Translations under genes and position numbers: made by a program
Shown: piece by piece, positions 11,901-23,847 of the stretch
Numbering within the stretch: the first letter of the stretch is position 1
Layout of the letters: each line of letters begins with the position of its first letter
The notes under the pieces: model-generated
Told to the model about the DNA's origin: nothing
The model's database searches: none
Seen by the model: only the letters and a program-made list of their open reading frames with translations
Source: Circinella umbellata
Lineage: Eukaryota > Mucoromycota > Mucoromycetes > Mucorales > Lichtheimiaceae
Reading direction: 5' to 3'
Assembly: GCA_025093555.1 (NCBI GenBank)
Contig: JAIWNF010000002.1
Location: 1,116,001 to 1,180,000, forward strand
DNA: 64,000 nucleotides

Positions 11901-14900
11901 AAAGTCGTACAACTTCGATAAGAGCCCTGAAAAGTGATTCCTCATTTTCAACATAATTTGTTTCATAAGCTAACCAATTTAAATGATAAGGAAGCGTTAT
12001 TATTACTTATATTCATGTTTCTTTATCTTTATCGTTTTTATATGTATATTTTAATGAAGAAAAAACCTAGACTGAATTGAAAAGAAATTGTTACCTGGAA
12101 GTCCAATCTTTTGTGTATTGATATCAGTACCAACAGTAATTATTTCAACATGATATCCCTTTTCAAATCCATTGAATACAATATTGACATCTTCTGTTTT
12201 AAGACACCAAAAAATTGTTTGTACTGGGTCATGCTCTGGATCAGGAAGCATATTATCACGTGTATTGACTATATGTGATTTTTTTGGAATGTACAATCTT
12301 AATAAGCCGAAAAGAAAAAGCGTGTATAATTTTTTTGACTGTAAATATACAAATAACTTTACTATGAATTTCCACACTAAGAATATCGAGATAATCTCTT
12401 GTTTGTGTCACTTTGGATTTTGGTTTACTCAAACTAAATTGAAAATCGAGCATTGAAGGTCCATCCAACTAACATTATTTGGGTTATAACGTTTTAGGAT
12501 AATTCATTTTTCACCGAACAACAATAATTTATAGATAAATTATAACCGTACCTGAGATGTAGTCCCATTACTGCTTTTGTTTAATTTATTAGCCTTCTTC
12601 TCCATCATCTCTTTCAACTGTCGCTGTTCTTTTTCACGTAACCATTCCCGTACCTCCTTTGGGGTTGGAGGTTTTATTGCTGGTTCCCATCCTGTAATTG
12701 TTGAATGCTTCCATTCCTCCTCTGATTTGTTAGAGTATACTGGTTGTACAGGTTTTAAATGTTGTATTGATTTAGATGGTATTCGAAATTCCTTTCCAGA
12801 AAATATTTTGGGTCTACTAGGAGCATCTGTTGGATTACTATAGTAGGGCCCTTGATATGTCACATACTTCGGTTTAGCGATAGCAGGGGGTGGGTGAGAA
12901 TAATCGTATTCGTTTCCTGGTGGTTTGGTTTTAATCGCGTGTTCTTGTTGTTCTATTGTTGAGCTTACTTTTTCTAAATGACCATATTCAATACGCGTTT
13001 GTTTTGTAAATAGTTCATTATCATGTCGTTCTAGACCTGTCTTCCGTTTTTGACCAGAAGCGAGTGTGTCATCTTGGTCTATTGATTTCTTTTCCAGTTG
13101 CCGTTGCATATTTTCTTGTTCTACTATTACTACTTGATTTTGCTGTCGTTGAGATTGAAGCTCTCGAACGTCTCTTTGTCTCTTCTTTTTCATTACTAGC
13201 TCGGTTAATTTAGGATAATACTTGGCGGATATATAAGGTTCTTCTTTGTATGGTAGTGGAGGCCTTTGTCGACTAACGTTTGGCTGTTGTGTATTATCAT
13301 CACGTATGTAATGAATATCATCTGTTCTATAATCGTCGTTTTCGCTACTGTCACATGCACCATCATATTGCGGCAAATAACGATTTCTTTTATACGCACT
13401 ACAGATAGCAACCCCCCCCCCGATTAATTTGTTGTTTTGGTCAAACTTATTTGTTCTTCTTATCAATAGCCTTTATGTATATATAAATACCGTGGTGGGG
13501 TAGGTGGTATTTCGCTCACTTGTAATTCTCTGTCATTATCATTCTCATTAATATTCATAATAGTCGTATGAGTTGTTGAAATATTATTTTCTTTGTCTAT
13601 TCTTGGAAAAGGTGATGATTGTGCTGCTTCTTTTTGTCGTGCATCTATTTTTGCTACTTCTGCATGAAAATCCAACTTTCTTGGCCTACATAGCAATGTA
13701 CCCATATCTTTTGAGAAAAAAATGCCCATCGGATTTCATCTTTGTAATCTCGCTGCCCTTATTATACTTCATGAATAACGCATATATATACCTAAAAAGA
13801 TCTGGATTTTCTGTATCATCGTAACTAATTTGAACTTGTGGTAATCTTTTTCGTTCTGGGGTTTTTCGGAAAGGACTATCTGATGGCCACATGAAATCAT
13901 CATCATGATATTCTCCTCCTTCTTGTTGTTCTAATTGTTCTTGTTCTTCCTTTTCTTTTTGTTCTTCTTGTTCTTGTTCACTAAGTTGCCTTGCCAATGC
14001 CAAAATATCTTCATCAGTTATATCATCATCTTGAAATGAACTTTGTTGACGTACAAGCGAATGGATTTTATCTGCATTTACGTTGTCATTATTGGCTGCT
14101 TGCCCTTCATCCCGCCAAGCTCTGCATCGAGATGGTGTTGCTGCTTGAATATCGTAAGGAGATTCATTGACCCTTAAATTATGTTCCACTTGTTGTTGTT
14201 GTTCTTGTTCTTGTTGGGATCCGGAACTTTGTGATTGTAGCCAATCCGATAAATTGGATATAACTTTCGGTGGCATAGTTGATGAATGTGAAACTTTTTG
14301 TCGCCGATGTATATCATAGTATTGCGAAGGATATAATGATTCAACAGATTCAAAGGTGGTTGGAATATTGGATGAATAAATTAACCCGTTGTCTTCTTCA
14401 GCATCTGATGGCGATGTTGCCAAGTTCTCCTTATTGTTAATTGTACTAGTGTATCGATCAATTAATTGTCTCCATGTCTCCTCTGAGCTCCATTCCTTTG
14501 GGTTCGAATCACGTAGTATATCATCTTGCTGCTGAGTATTTGGTATGGTTGGCGATTCATTCCTTGCCATGCGCCGGTTTGCTTCATCCTTCCAAATCCC
14601 AGCCAACGAATTAATTAATTTCTCTTTTGAGTCACCCACGTCTACTTCTCGATTCCAATGGATATTCCGTTGTTGTAAGTCCAATCTGTTGCCAATAGTC
14701 ATTACAGTGGTATCCAATTCAAGTTCACAATAGCTGGTTCGTCCAACTTTATTCCATTTTAGTTCGTCAGGTATCGTCACAGATGTAAAGTATTCATTCT
14801 CGTTCAAATAGATGGATGTGCTTCGTTCATTACTATTTATTGTGGTCTGACTTAATAAAATTGTTTTGGGCTCATCAAATAATGGTTCTCGAAATCTTAA

Positions 14901-15691
14901 ACTAAGTTGGACATTTTCTTTTTCTTTTTCTTCATTATCATTATTATCATTATTAATATTATCACTATTGGCTTTCTGTTGTTGCTGAGCCACAGTTGTA
15001 GGAGAATCGATAATGGGATGTAAATGGACCCAGTTCATACCATATAAGTTATAGTCCATCATAAATTGAAGAACATATGGAATATGTGCTTCATAAGGTT
15101 GATATATTTGATTGTTTATTACACCTTTTAATAATAGATCAGCCATTCGTTGTTTATCTGCTGGATTCAACAAGTGTATTTTCAAATATGTCTCCGGTTC
15201 GGAATGATATCCATAAAAAGGTATTCCTTTAACCAGTGTAATAGCCGCAATGTTTTGATCTCCATTGACACCACTTTGATTGGCACCTTGAGCAAGACTG
15301 ACAGCATGATTCAATGCATTGCCAAATTGGAAGATTTCACGTTGGATTTGCTCAGGTTCGACATTATGCGATGGAAGTTTAAAAGGTACATAAAAGTAAG
15401 GATAGGACTAGTATTATTGACAACAACAGAAAAAAAAAGCGTGATGTTAGATAAAGACTACAATAATCAGGGTGATATATAAGAGAAGGTTTTTTTTTTT
15501 CTTTTGCGATTTCCAACCTGATGAATATGAAGACAAGCTTTTTGTCCTGAAGGTGTTGATCCAAATATACGAATGACTGGAACTTTTTTCAATACAGTAT
15601 TGCTGAAAGGACAAAAAGCACGATCCATCGGACCAGGGTCATCCAAATAGTGATCAATATTGACCATTCGAATGGAAATGTACCGGTCCAT
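8958..15691 (-). CDS. REV3: DNA polymerase zeta catalytic subunit (translesion synthesis)
   Basis: Fourteen exons on the minus strand: 15518-15691, 13792-15407, 13491-13685, 12552-13398, 12363-12468, 12095-12268, 11823-11969, 11554-11752, 11166-11448, 10943-11073, 10749-10861, 10393-10673, 9968-10305 and 8958-9855. All keep phase and give 1833 residues. The N-terminal family-B segment has FGSTPSGQKACLHIHQ. A long low-complexity linker (Q, E, N, S) fills residues of exons 2-4, as in other REV3 proteins. An exonuclease-like domain follows (DPDMLVGYELHNSSWGYLIE) without the usual catalytic acidic pair. Polymerase motifs are A DFQSLYPS 1276-1283, B KYIANVTYG 1385-1393 and C YGDTDS 1439-1444. The last 125 residues carry CysA (CIVC...CSNC) and CysB (CQSC...C....C); CysB binds an Fe-S cluster in the family. 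Pol zeta extends past DNA lesions together with REV7 and REV1. Confidence 0.96.
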
Positions 15692-16385
15692 TAGAAGGTG
15701 CCTTGCGATCGTTTGTGTTTTGGAAGTATGTAATGGAGATCAAGTAGTAAAAAAAACTAGAGACCAAAGAAAAATATTGCGCAGCGCTTAAAAGTATAAA
15801 TTTTTTATGCGTGCCAGGTAAGACAAATTAGACGGGGGATAAAGCTCCTGAAAAAGGACATAACCCCACACCGTCTTAAGACTTTTTAATTATTAGCTGG
15901 GTCAAATAAAATTATGTTTTATGCGAACGCTATGCTAAAAAATTATGTAGGTCTTAAAAAAACTATACTGGTTGATATCCTTACATTTCTTGACAACTGC
16001 AACACTGTTTATCCAACACATTATGAATGAGCTGTAAATAATTAGATTTCATTATTGCCATATCTCTCAAACATTTTATTAGCAATCAATAAATAATTAC
16101 AGCAACAAGCCGAGTAATAATAGTAGAACTATCACTATAAAAATAATAATAAAATATGATGTTATATATATTAGTAGTTATGTTTATAGCATTGAATGGT
16201 CTTTATATTTAGCTGTTGCTCTTTGTCTAGATTCTCATCAGAAAAAAATTGAAGCAGTAAGGACTAAAACTTAGCATGTCATTTGAAAATAACATATTCT
16301 TTTTAAGCTCTTTGTAAAAGCTTTGTTCACACAATGAGCAGTACATTGATCTGCGTAATAATCTATAAACTCTTTGTGCTTCCAA

Positions 16386-16424
<39 letters not shown>

Positions 16425-16510
16425 ATATATAACTCCATTGATTTTGTAATGATATTCATTCTGATACTATATTCTATTCCAATTTATTTTTATAATAATT
16501 ATTCGTCATC
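15692..16510. other. Divergent intergenic region between REV3 and the F-box gene; contains a 34-bp poly-A run
   Basis: Shared upstream region of two divergently transcribed genes. A run of 34 A bases occupies 16389-16422, close to the start of the F-box gene at 16511. Short ORFs reading through the run (poly-Lys or poly-Phe) are artefacts of composition. No RNA gene was recognised. Confidence 0.6.
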
Positions 16511-18462
16511 ATGGTTACTTCTACTATATTTGATAACTTACCGTTCGAGATTAACTCCTTAATCTTTTCTCTTATTAGCAGGCGCGATTGTATTGAATTT
16601 ATGTGTACTTCTCACAGATGGTTTGGGCTGGTTCCAGAGATGACTAAAAGCTTATGGAAAGATATCGATTTCAGTCTTGAACCATGCAGAAGAAAAAATA
16701 TTTGTATGCAACAATGTTTTGGATCTCATGTCCAAAAAGCACACGTAATTGCTAAGAATATGGATTACATAATGGCAGAACTTATAAGCCGTCAATGTAA
16801 CATTAAAGAATTAGGTAAGTTTTTTTAGTAATGCTGTATTATTGTTGATATATTTTTCTAAAAAAAAATGGATAAACTCTCTTTTATTACCATGTAGAAA
16901 TACTAGATGGAGTTAACGAAATGAAATATATACCTCGATTACTAAAGGTCATTCAATTTGTTGGCGATAATCTTTGCAATCTTACGCTAAACCATCATGA
17001 AAACGGCATTCCACTCTTGCTAGAAATTGGTCGTATGTCCACACAGCTAAAATATCTAAGGGTCATAGTCCCAAAAAGTCGACTATTACCTCGTTTCTCG
17101 CAACGACATAGAGAAAAATTAAATTCCACAGAACCCCTGTTCTCAAGTCTTATGTTCTTTTCACTTCAATACGACCTTAATTCTCAAGGGATCGAGTCCA
17201 TTTTAAAGGAATCCCCTAACCTACGTTACTTACAGCTAGCTCCTCTAGGAGAACATAGCTATTATACTACCCAAAATAACGGTGATGTTGATTTTACGCG
17301 AATCTTACATCTATGCCCATATCTTGAGCATTTTGAGTGCTCTCTCAATACGATTTATTCTTTGAGCAACGGTAATCTAAAGGGCTTGAATTTCGATGCT
17401 TCTACAATAATCGAGAACAATTACACCAGCAACAGTAATATACTAGCAAGACAACAGTTACAACAACACATGTTGCGCCAATTTATATGTTACACGGATA
17501 TGCTTATCCCACGCATTGGATCATCATTTTTACCGTTTTTACAGAACATACAAGACAAATTAACTGTACTTTATATCAACCAAGGTCATTCTGATTTTTT
17601 TCAGAATAGGGAAGCAGATGTTACTGCTCCTTCTATCTGGTCTAACCTTGCAAAATTAAAGTTCAAACACATTCAGCAATTAACAATAATACACAGCTAT
17701 ATTAATTCAGCAACAATTTCTCATTTTATTGGCAAGCACAGCAAAAGTTTGAAAAAGATTTCTCTTGGCATGATTCCGCCTATGCTCAATGGGCAGCTTA
17801 TTCAAGCACTCGCTACCTGCAGTAAGCTTGTCGAACTGTCACTACATGTCTCTTATCGTAATCAGGATCCTAATCGTTGGGCATATTCTGGTACAGAAAT
17901 TATGCCGGTGGTCTTTCCAAGCAACTATTATTTATTAGGGAATTTACAATATTTGCAGCAGTTTGAAATATCGGGTGCAATAGTACTTTCAATTTCAATA
18001 TTACATATAATTTCTAAAATCCGGCAACTAAAGAGAGTCTTATTGAGCAACTACAATTGTCACGAATGCATCAATAGGGAAATTCAAACGCTGGGATCAC
18101 ATTATCATTACTACTGTTACGAGAACTATGTTCAGCTTGCAGAATTGACAACAACTCGCCCTCACCTCATCACCAAAAGCGATTTGCTACACTTTATAAA
18201 AACAATCAGCCAACACAGCAACTTGCAACATTTAACAATCAGAAACCTTTATTCTTTTTTGGATGAAGTTGTCATAAACTCAATCAGCAGCATTAGGTCA
18301 TTAGAATCACTACAAATTGACGATATATGTATCAACAATAATAATATCACACTTAATAAAATACGAAGATCAATTGAAATGAAAAGAATATCGTCAACCA
18401 CCAGCAACGTTTTTAATAAAAAATCTTCAATTTTAAAATTCAATAATGGATTATATTACTAA
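16511..18462 (+). CDS. F-box and leucine-rich-repeat protein
   Basis: Two exons (16511-16814, 16898-18462) give 622 residues. An F-box-like segment opens the protein (FDNLPFEINSLIFSLI-SRRDCIEFMCTSHRWF, residues 6-40). The rest shows irregular leucine-rich repeats such as LKYLRVIVPK, LQHLTIRNLY and LESLQIDDI. F-box proteins link substrates to SCF ubiquitin ligases through SKP1; no substrate can be inferred. Such F-box/LRR proteins form large, fast-diverging families in Mucoromycota. Asn-rich tracts and AT-rich codon use suggest ordinary nuclear evolution rather than transfer. Confidence 0.75.
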
Positions 18463-19003
18463 TAATCATACGTACAAGCTTAACACTCTCCTTATTATTA
18501 TTGTTACTTATTAAATAAAAATAAGTACGTATTGTATTAAATTTTTTTATCGTCTTGTTTTTGATTACCTATTAAATTGATTGTTTAACAAGCACAGTTT
18601 TGTGCTATTACATGTGTTATTTTACGGCACTGTTAGTACTTACTTGGTTCATTGAAAAGAAATGGAACAAAGTTGATTATTTACATATGCTATATCGAGG
18701 CTAAACAGTCCAATTATACTAAGTACTGTGTGTATAAATAATTATATCTCAAGATCAAAATAGCATTAAAGTAAGAAACCCGGACGGTTATTGAAATCAG
18801 CGAGAACGTTTTACAAGATATATGGGTACGGGGGGTTAAGCTCTTTCTATTCATTACTGAGACTGCATTTACGGTAATTCAACGCAATAATCAACCCAAT
18901 GTTTATTGCTCCAAATAAGTGTGAAGTGTTTAAATACCATCACTCCAACTCTTATTTATTTTCGTTATTATCACATTATTAGATATATAACGTATGCAGC
19001 TAA
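18463..19003. other. Intergenic region downstream of the F-box gene
   Basis: AT-rich 3' flank of the F-box gene. No ORF, RNA gene or repeat was recognised before the inverted-repeat element that starts at 19004. Confidence 0.6.
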
Positions 19004-19449
19004 TACAGGATTTTGAATTTATTTCCGGACTCACCCCTCATTTTTTTCGCTTATAATGTCAGTTTTTTTTTTGCTTATGATATGCTATATTTTTCGCTTA
19101 TGACAGATGATACTTGGTTGATCCAATAAAAGTAGGTGTAGCAAATGCGAAAAAAAATTGAAATTAGTTGCGAAAACTCCCCATATCTTTTGTGTAAATC
19201 TCTAATCCTCACAAGTGTGTCTCTTGAACCCCATAAGTAAGAAAATTATATACGTAGTAACAGAGCACCGCTGCGGCTGGTCTTATAAGCGAAAAATATC
19301 CCATATCATAAACAAAAAACACCGTCATTATAAGCGAAAAAAAAATCGACATCATAAGCAAAAAAAACTGACACTATAAGCGAACAAAATCACATATCAT
19401 AAGCGAATAAATTGACGGGTGAGTCCGGGAATGAATGCAAAATCCTGTA
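19004..19449. mobile_element. Non-autonomous inverted-repeat transposon (MITE) with TA target duplication
   Basis: The left end reads TACAGGATTTTGAATTTATT and continues to a CGGACTCACCC box. The right end, read on the minus strand, starts TACAGGATTTTGCATTCATT with the same box. A TA dinucleotide flanks each CAGG terminus, as expected for Tc1/mariner-type insertion. Inside both ends lie tandem copies of a roughly 20-bp motif around TTCGCTTATNATG: three near the left end and about six near the right. The element has no coding capacity, so it would depend on a transposase encoded elsewhere. The length (about 446 bp) and structure fit a MITE; the superfamily assignment is inferred from the TA and ends only. 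Confidence 0.8.
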
Positions 19450-19763
19450 AGTCGAAGACAAACTTGCATAATGGTTAAAATGCCTGAAATTTTTTAAATT
19501 AATCTTATGCTAATAAGCTAGTGTAACACTACCACTGGTTAGTAGCTACTATAACACCATAGTACACGTATATCCACTTCCATGATTCCGTTTCATATAT
19601 AGTTATATAAAGCGAGCTCATTATTACATTCATAGTAATATATATGTGGCTTTACAGCCCTGTCATTTGGAAAGTGGTCTGAGAGCGTTTGCGGAGGTTG
19701 AAGTACCTGCTTATATAAACTTTCAAAAGAAAGAATAACAACAATAACAACAAACCAAAGACT
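19450..19763 (+). other. Upstream region of the MIX23-like gene
   Basis: About 310 bp between the MITE and the ATG at 19764. It holds AT-rich sequence and an A/C-rich leader (ACAATAACAACAAACC) just before the start codon, typical of a fungal 5' UTR. No other element is visible. Confidence 0.5.
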
Positions 19764-20487
19764 ATGGCAGAAAAGCGGTTGAATCCAAGCACATGTTATA
19801 ACCTTTCCTTCTTCAAGGGTAAATAAAACAGAATTGTATTTTTTAGTTATATAGATTGTACGGTGTTAACAATGAGATAATTTCCCTTTCATTCGTTTGT
19901 AGAGATCATGAAGGAGTTGCGTCGTGTCGATGACAACATTATCCCTCGCATGAACATGACCGATACTCATTCGGAAAAAGCTTGTGGCGAGTTTTTTAGT
20001 CAACTTGCCGAGTCATATCGTAAACGTGAGAATGCTGTTGACTACTGTCTCAAGGTATTTTTTTGAGCGTGAAGAAACACATAGTATAAAGACAGAGAAA
20101 TAAATACCAATAGAAGCGAGGACCTTTTTATACTAATAAGCAAATAATAATCTAAAACTTCAATAGATTATGGATGAACAAATAGACAAAAAGACAAAGT
20201 TATTAGAGGAAGATCCTGATGATTTCGATACAAAGTCAAGCTTGTTTAGTGATGAAACTAAGGTATACTGGGGGGAGGATTGAAGAAGCATCGGAAATAA
20301 TGCTTGTGTGAGTGGGAAACAACAGTTTACTAAAAAGGAACATTGATGTAATGTATAATTTTGTATCTAGCGTCGTATGATTGCTAACGAACTTGTTGTC
20401 GAAGATATCGTACGTGCACGGTCCTTACAAGTATTTAAAACAAAGTGTAAAATATTCGATACATCGTCCCTTGAACTCAAGTCATAA
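19764..20487 (+). CDS. MIX23 / caffeine-induced death protein 2 family protein
   Basis: Four exons (19764-19818, 19903-20054, 20167-20262, 20371-20487) give 139 residues. Conserved positions match the Cid2/CCDC58 (MIX23) family: CYNLSFFKE.MKELRRVDDNI near the start, a Cys pair spaced as in CCDC58 (CGEFFSQL...AVDYC), RRMIANELVVEDIVRARS and the VFKTKCKIF tail. MIX23 is a soluble mitochondrial intermembrane-space protein linked to protein import and the mitoprotein stress response. The family is also known as fission-yeast caffeine-induced death protein 2. The gene converges on ATP1, 241 bp away. The assignment rests on motif recall; an HMM search against PF09774 would settle it. Confidence 0.8.
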
Positions 20488-20728
20488 TAGAAAATCATTT
20501 TCAATTGCAAATACAGATAAAATCAAAATAAAATAAGAGGTGTTTTTTTTGTAGATACAATAATTGGAACAAAATAATATATTTATTTTTACAACTGTTT
20601 AATAAATTGGGAACAGTAGTTCTTTTTTTATGCAATTATATATGTCATCTTTGTAGAAGAATTGCTATTGAAGAATTTTCGAAAAAGTGTGGGACGTGGA
20701 GAAAAAGATATGATTTTTTATGTTATAT

Positions 20729-22859
20729 TTACAAGAAGGACTTGACGTGGTTCTCGCAAATATCACGGAGCTTAGCTTCAAGATCCTTAGAAAGGACACC
20801 TTGAGTGCGGATCTCATCAAGAGTAGCCTTGTGCTCAGATTGGACGTGGCTAATGAAATCACGTTCCCAGTCGACAACCTTGTTAACGGGGAGCTTGTCA
20901 AGGAAACCGTTGACACCAGCAAAGACAATGGGGACTTGGGTTTCAATAGACAAAGGAGTATATTGGGGTTGCTTCAACAATTCGGTAAGACGGGCACCAC
21001 GGTTCAACAAGAATTGGGTGGAGGCATCCAAATCGGAACCGAATTGAGCGAAAGCAGCAACTTCACGGTATTGAGCCAAGAAAAGCTTCAAGGAACCAGC
21101 AACTTGCTTCATGGCCTTAGTTTGGGCAGCGGAACCGACACGAGAGACGGACAAACCGACGTTAATGGCGGGACGGATACCCTTGAAGAAAAGTTCAGCT
21201 TCCAAGAAAATTTGACCATCAGTAATGGAAATAACGTTGGTAGGAATGTAAGCAGAGACATCACCACCTTGAGTTTCACTAAATAGTTATATTCCAAGAA
21301 AATTCCCAGTTAGTACTCATTTTTCAATATGTTGCTAGATGACAATAATAGTAAAACTTACATGATGGGCAAAGCGGTCATGGAACCATAACCGAAGCTC
21401 TTGTTCATCTTGGCAGCACGTTCCAAAAGACGCGAGTGAAGGTAGAAGACATCACCAGGGTAAGCTTCACGACCTGGGGGACGACGAAGCAAAAGAGACA
21501 TTTGACGGTAAGCAACAGCTTGCTTGGACAAATCGTCATAGATGATCAAAGAGTGACGACCGTTATCACGGAACCATTCACCGAAAGCGGCACCAGAGAA
21601 AGGAGCCAAGTATTGAAGAGGAGCGGCTTCAGAAGCAGTAGCAGCAACAACGACAGTGTACTTCATGGCATCGTTTTCTTCAAGAGTGCTGACCAATTGG
21701 GCAACGGTAGAACGCTTTTGACCAACAGCAACGTAGATACAGTACAACTTCTTGGCTTCATCAGAGCCATTGTTCCAGTTCTTTTGGTTAAGAATGGTAT
21801 CTAAAGCAACGGCAGTCTTACCAGTTTGACGATCACCAATAATCAATTCACGTTGACCACGACCAATGGGGACCATGGAGTCGACAGACTTGATACCAGT
21901 TTGCATAGGTTCGTTAACGGAGTGACGGGGCAAAATACCAGGAGCCTTGACTTGGACACGGGAGCGACCAACAGTATCCAAAGGACCCTTACCATCAATG
22001 GGGTTACCAAGGGCATCAACAACACGACCCAAGACACCAGGACCGACGGGAACGTCAACAATGGCACCAGTACGCTTGACAGTGTCACCTTCCTTGATCA
22101 AACGATCGTTACCGAAAACGACAATACCGACGTTGTCAGCTTCCAAGTTAAGAGCCATACCCTATTATCATTCTAATATTAATATCATCATCTTTCATAT
22201 ACATCACGCACATTTTCATATATCCTTTCTTTTTCTTTGTCCAAATATTTATATATCTCATCTTCATCGTCCCTAAAATTCTGTTCATTTTTCCCTCCAA
22301 TGTCTTCCTTTTGATCATTGTTTCTCCTTTTAAGTAATTATCTACTATTATTTACCTTCAAACCGCTGGAGAATTCAACCATTTCTTCGGCTTGACAGTT
22401 CTTCAAACCGTAAACACGGGCAATACCGTCACCAATAGACAAAACACGGCCAGTTTCTTGGAGGTCAGCTTCAGCAGAAGCACCGAGAATACGTTGCTCG
22501 AGGACAGACGACACTTCAGAAGTGGAGGGCTTAGCAGTAGCATAGCTTCTCCAAGCAGCAATACCAGCAGCGTTGGCATTGACGCGGGCCTGAAAAAATA
22601 AACAAATTACAGTCAATATACGTTTTCTTTTCGTAATATTATTGTTAAACGCGTTTATCCATTTCCAACAATTTTTTTAGAAAAAAAAATCAAATCAAAT
22701 CGGTTCAGAATCGGTTCGCCAGAAAATAGATAAACGCGAATTGTTGATATAAGTCAATATAATAAAAATAAACACAGAAAAGAGAAAACTCACAGCGGGT
22801 GTAGACTTGGCAAGGGCAGCAAGAGTGGGACGTGCCACACGAACAGCGTTTCTCAACAT
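20729..22859 (-). CDS. ATP1: Mitochondrial F1-ATP synthase subunit alpha
   Basis: Four exons on the minus strand (22794-22859, 22356-22589, 21362-22161, 20729-21278) give 549 residues, like yeast Atp1 (545). Residues 1-35 form an Arg/Ala-rich mitochondrial presequence. The Walker A loop GDRQTGKT is at 209-216. PSGR-type and catalytic-interface segments are present ([53 protein letters not shown]). The alpha subunit forms the non-catalytic nucleotide sites of the F1 hexamer in the matrix. Codon use is visibly more C/G-ending than its neighbours, which fits a highly expressed gene. The first two exons encode the presequence and crown region; the first intron is 204 bp. Confidence 0.98.
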
Positions 22860-23847
22860 GTTATAATTTATAGGAGGGGGGTGGACAGATGAGAGAGTTG
22901 TAGTGGAGTTTTTTTTGTGGCAAAAAACAAAAATTCAAAATTACCGTTGTCAAGCTTAGTGACTGTTTGGAGCGATTAGCGTTAAGCGAAAGCCAGGGCC
23001 AAACTTGAAATCAACCCCGGTCGCAAGCCAATTTTTTTAACACAATAAAAAAATTGACAGCTTTTACATATTACTGGGTTCAGGTTTTTTTTGCACGTTT
23101 ATTTCTTTATGCTAGGATATATACTAGATAAAGCATTTTAAAAAAAGAAACAATTTATTTTTTTAATACATATCTATTCAATTATATAATAACTTTTTTT
23201 TTTATTTACACGTGGAAAAAAAAAGATTATGTCTTGTAAATACGGGATATATTTTTTACAGTTCTTTCTGCGTAGCATAAAAGATCTACCGAACAGCACT
23301 GATTGAGGCTCAAACCACGTTGATTGCATTTTTGGGTACTTAGTTCCAAACGATATTATCCCTTATATCTTTTTTATTATCCCCCTCAGTCAACACCCCC
23401 GTCAAGTTCTCCATGAAAACAACATAACTTGCCTCCTTTTTTCAAGCTGCTATAGTTCTATAAGGAGAGTAGCGACTATGAAATGAAAAAATTATGTTGT
23501 TGCTACGATACGGTTGCTATGTTGAACTAGATACTAGAAGAAGAGATCCGTAAAAGCATGAAATTGTTTTTTTTCCTCTTCCAAACCCACATTTTCCAAT
23601 ATCCGAAAACGTTATGAAAAATAGGGTTCGGATAATTCAGGGCCGAATGTTAAAAGGCAAAATAAGCCAAAATCGTCACACGCAGATCCTGCCTTTGGAA
23701 AGAAAATATGGTAATGATGAGCGCCGATTTTTTTATTCAAGTTTTCCCGCTTTTGGCTTTGCTATTTTTTTCTTCTTCTCTCTTTCCAACTCTTTTCACT
23801 CTTTTTTTTTCAGAGTTCTCTTTTTATTTTGTTTTCGAATTACTAAA
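22860..23847. promoter_or_regulatory. Divergent upstream region between ATP1 and the SEC14-like gene
   Basis: About 1 kb shared by two divergent genes. The SEC14 side is CT-rich immediately before the ATG at 23848. An ORF is open from 23614 into the SEC14 coding frame, but its translation is poly-Phe/Ser and is probably 5' UTR. No defined operator was recognised. Confidence 0.5.

Noticed and set aside
14501..14514. tRNA B-box-like GGTTCGAATC
   Set aside because: It lies inside a REV3 exon and no cloverleaf or A box surrounds it.
16271..16562. ORFs with poly-Phe or poly-Lys over the 34-A run
   Set aside because: They exist only because a homopolymer has no stop codon in those frames.
23614..23847. 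Upstream in-frame start for the SEC14-like protein
   Set aside because: The added 78 residues are Phe/Ser-rich from pyrimidine tracts and do not resemble the family's N-terminus.
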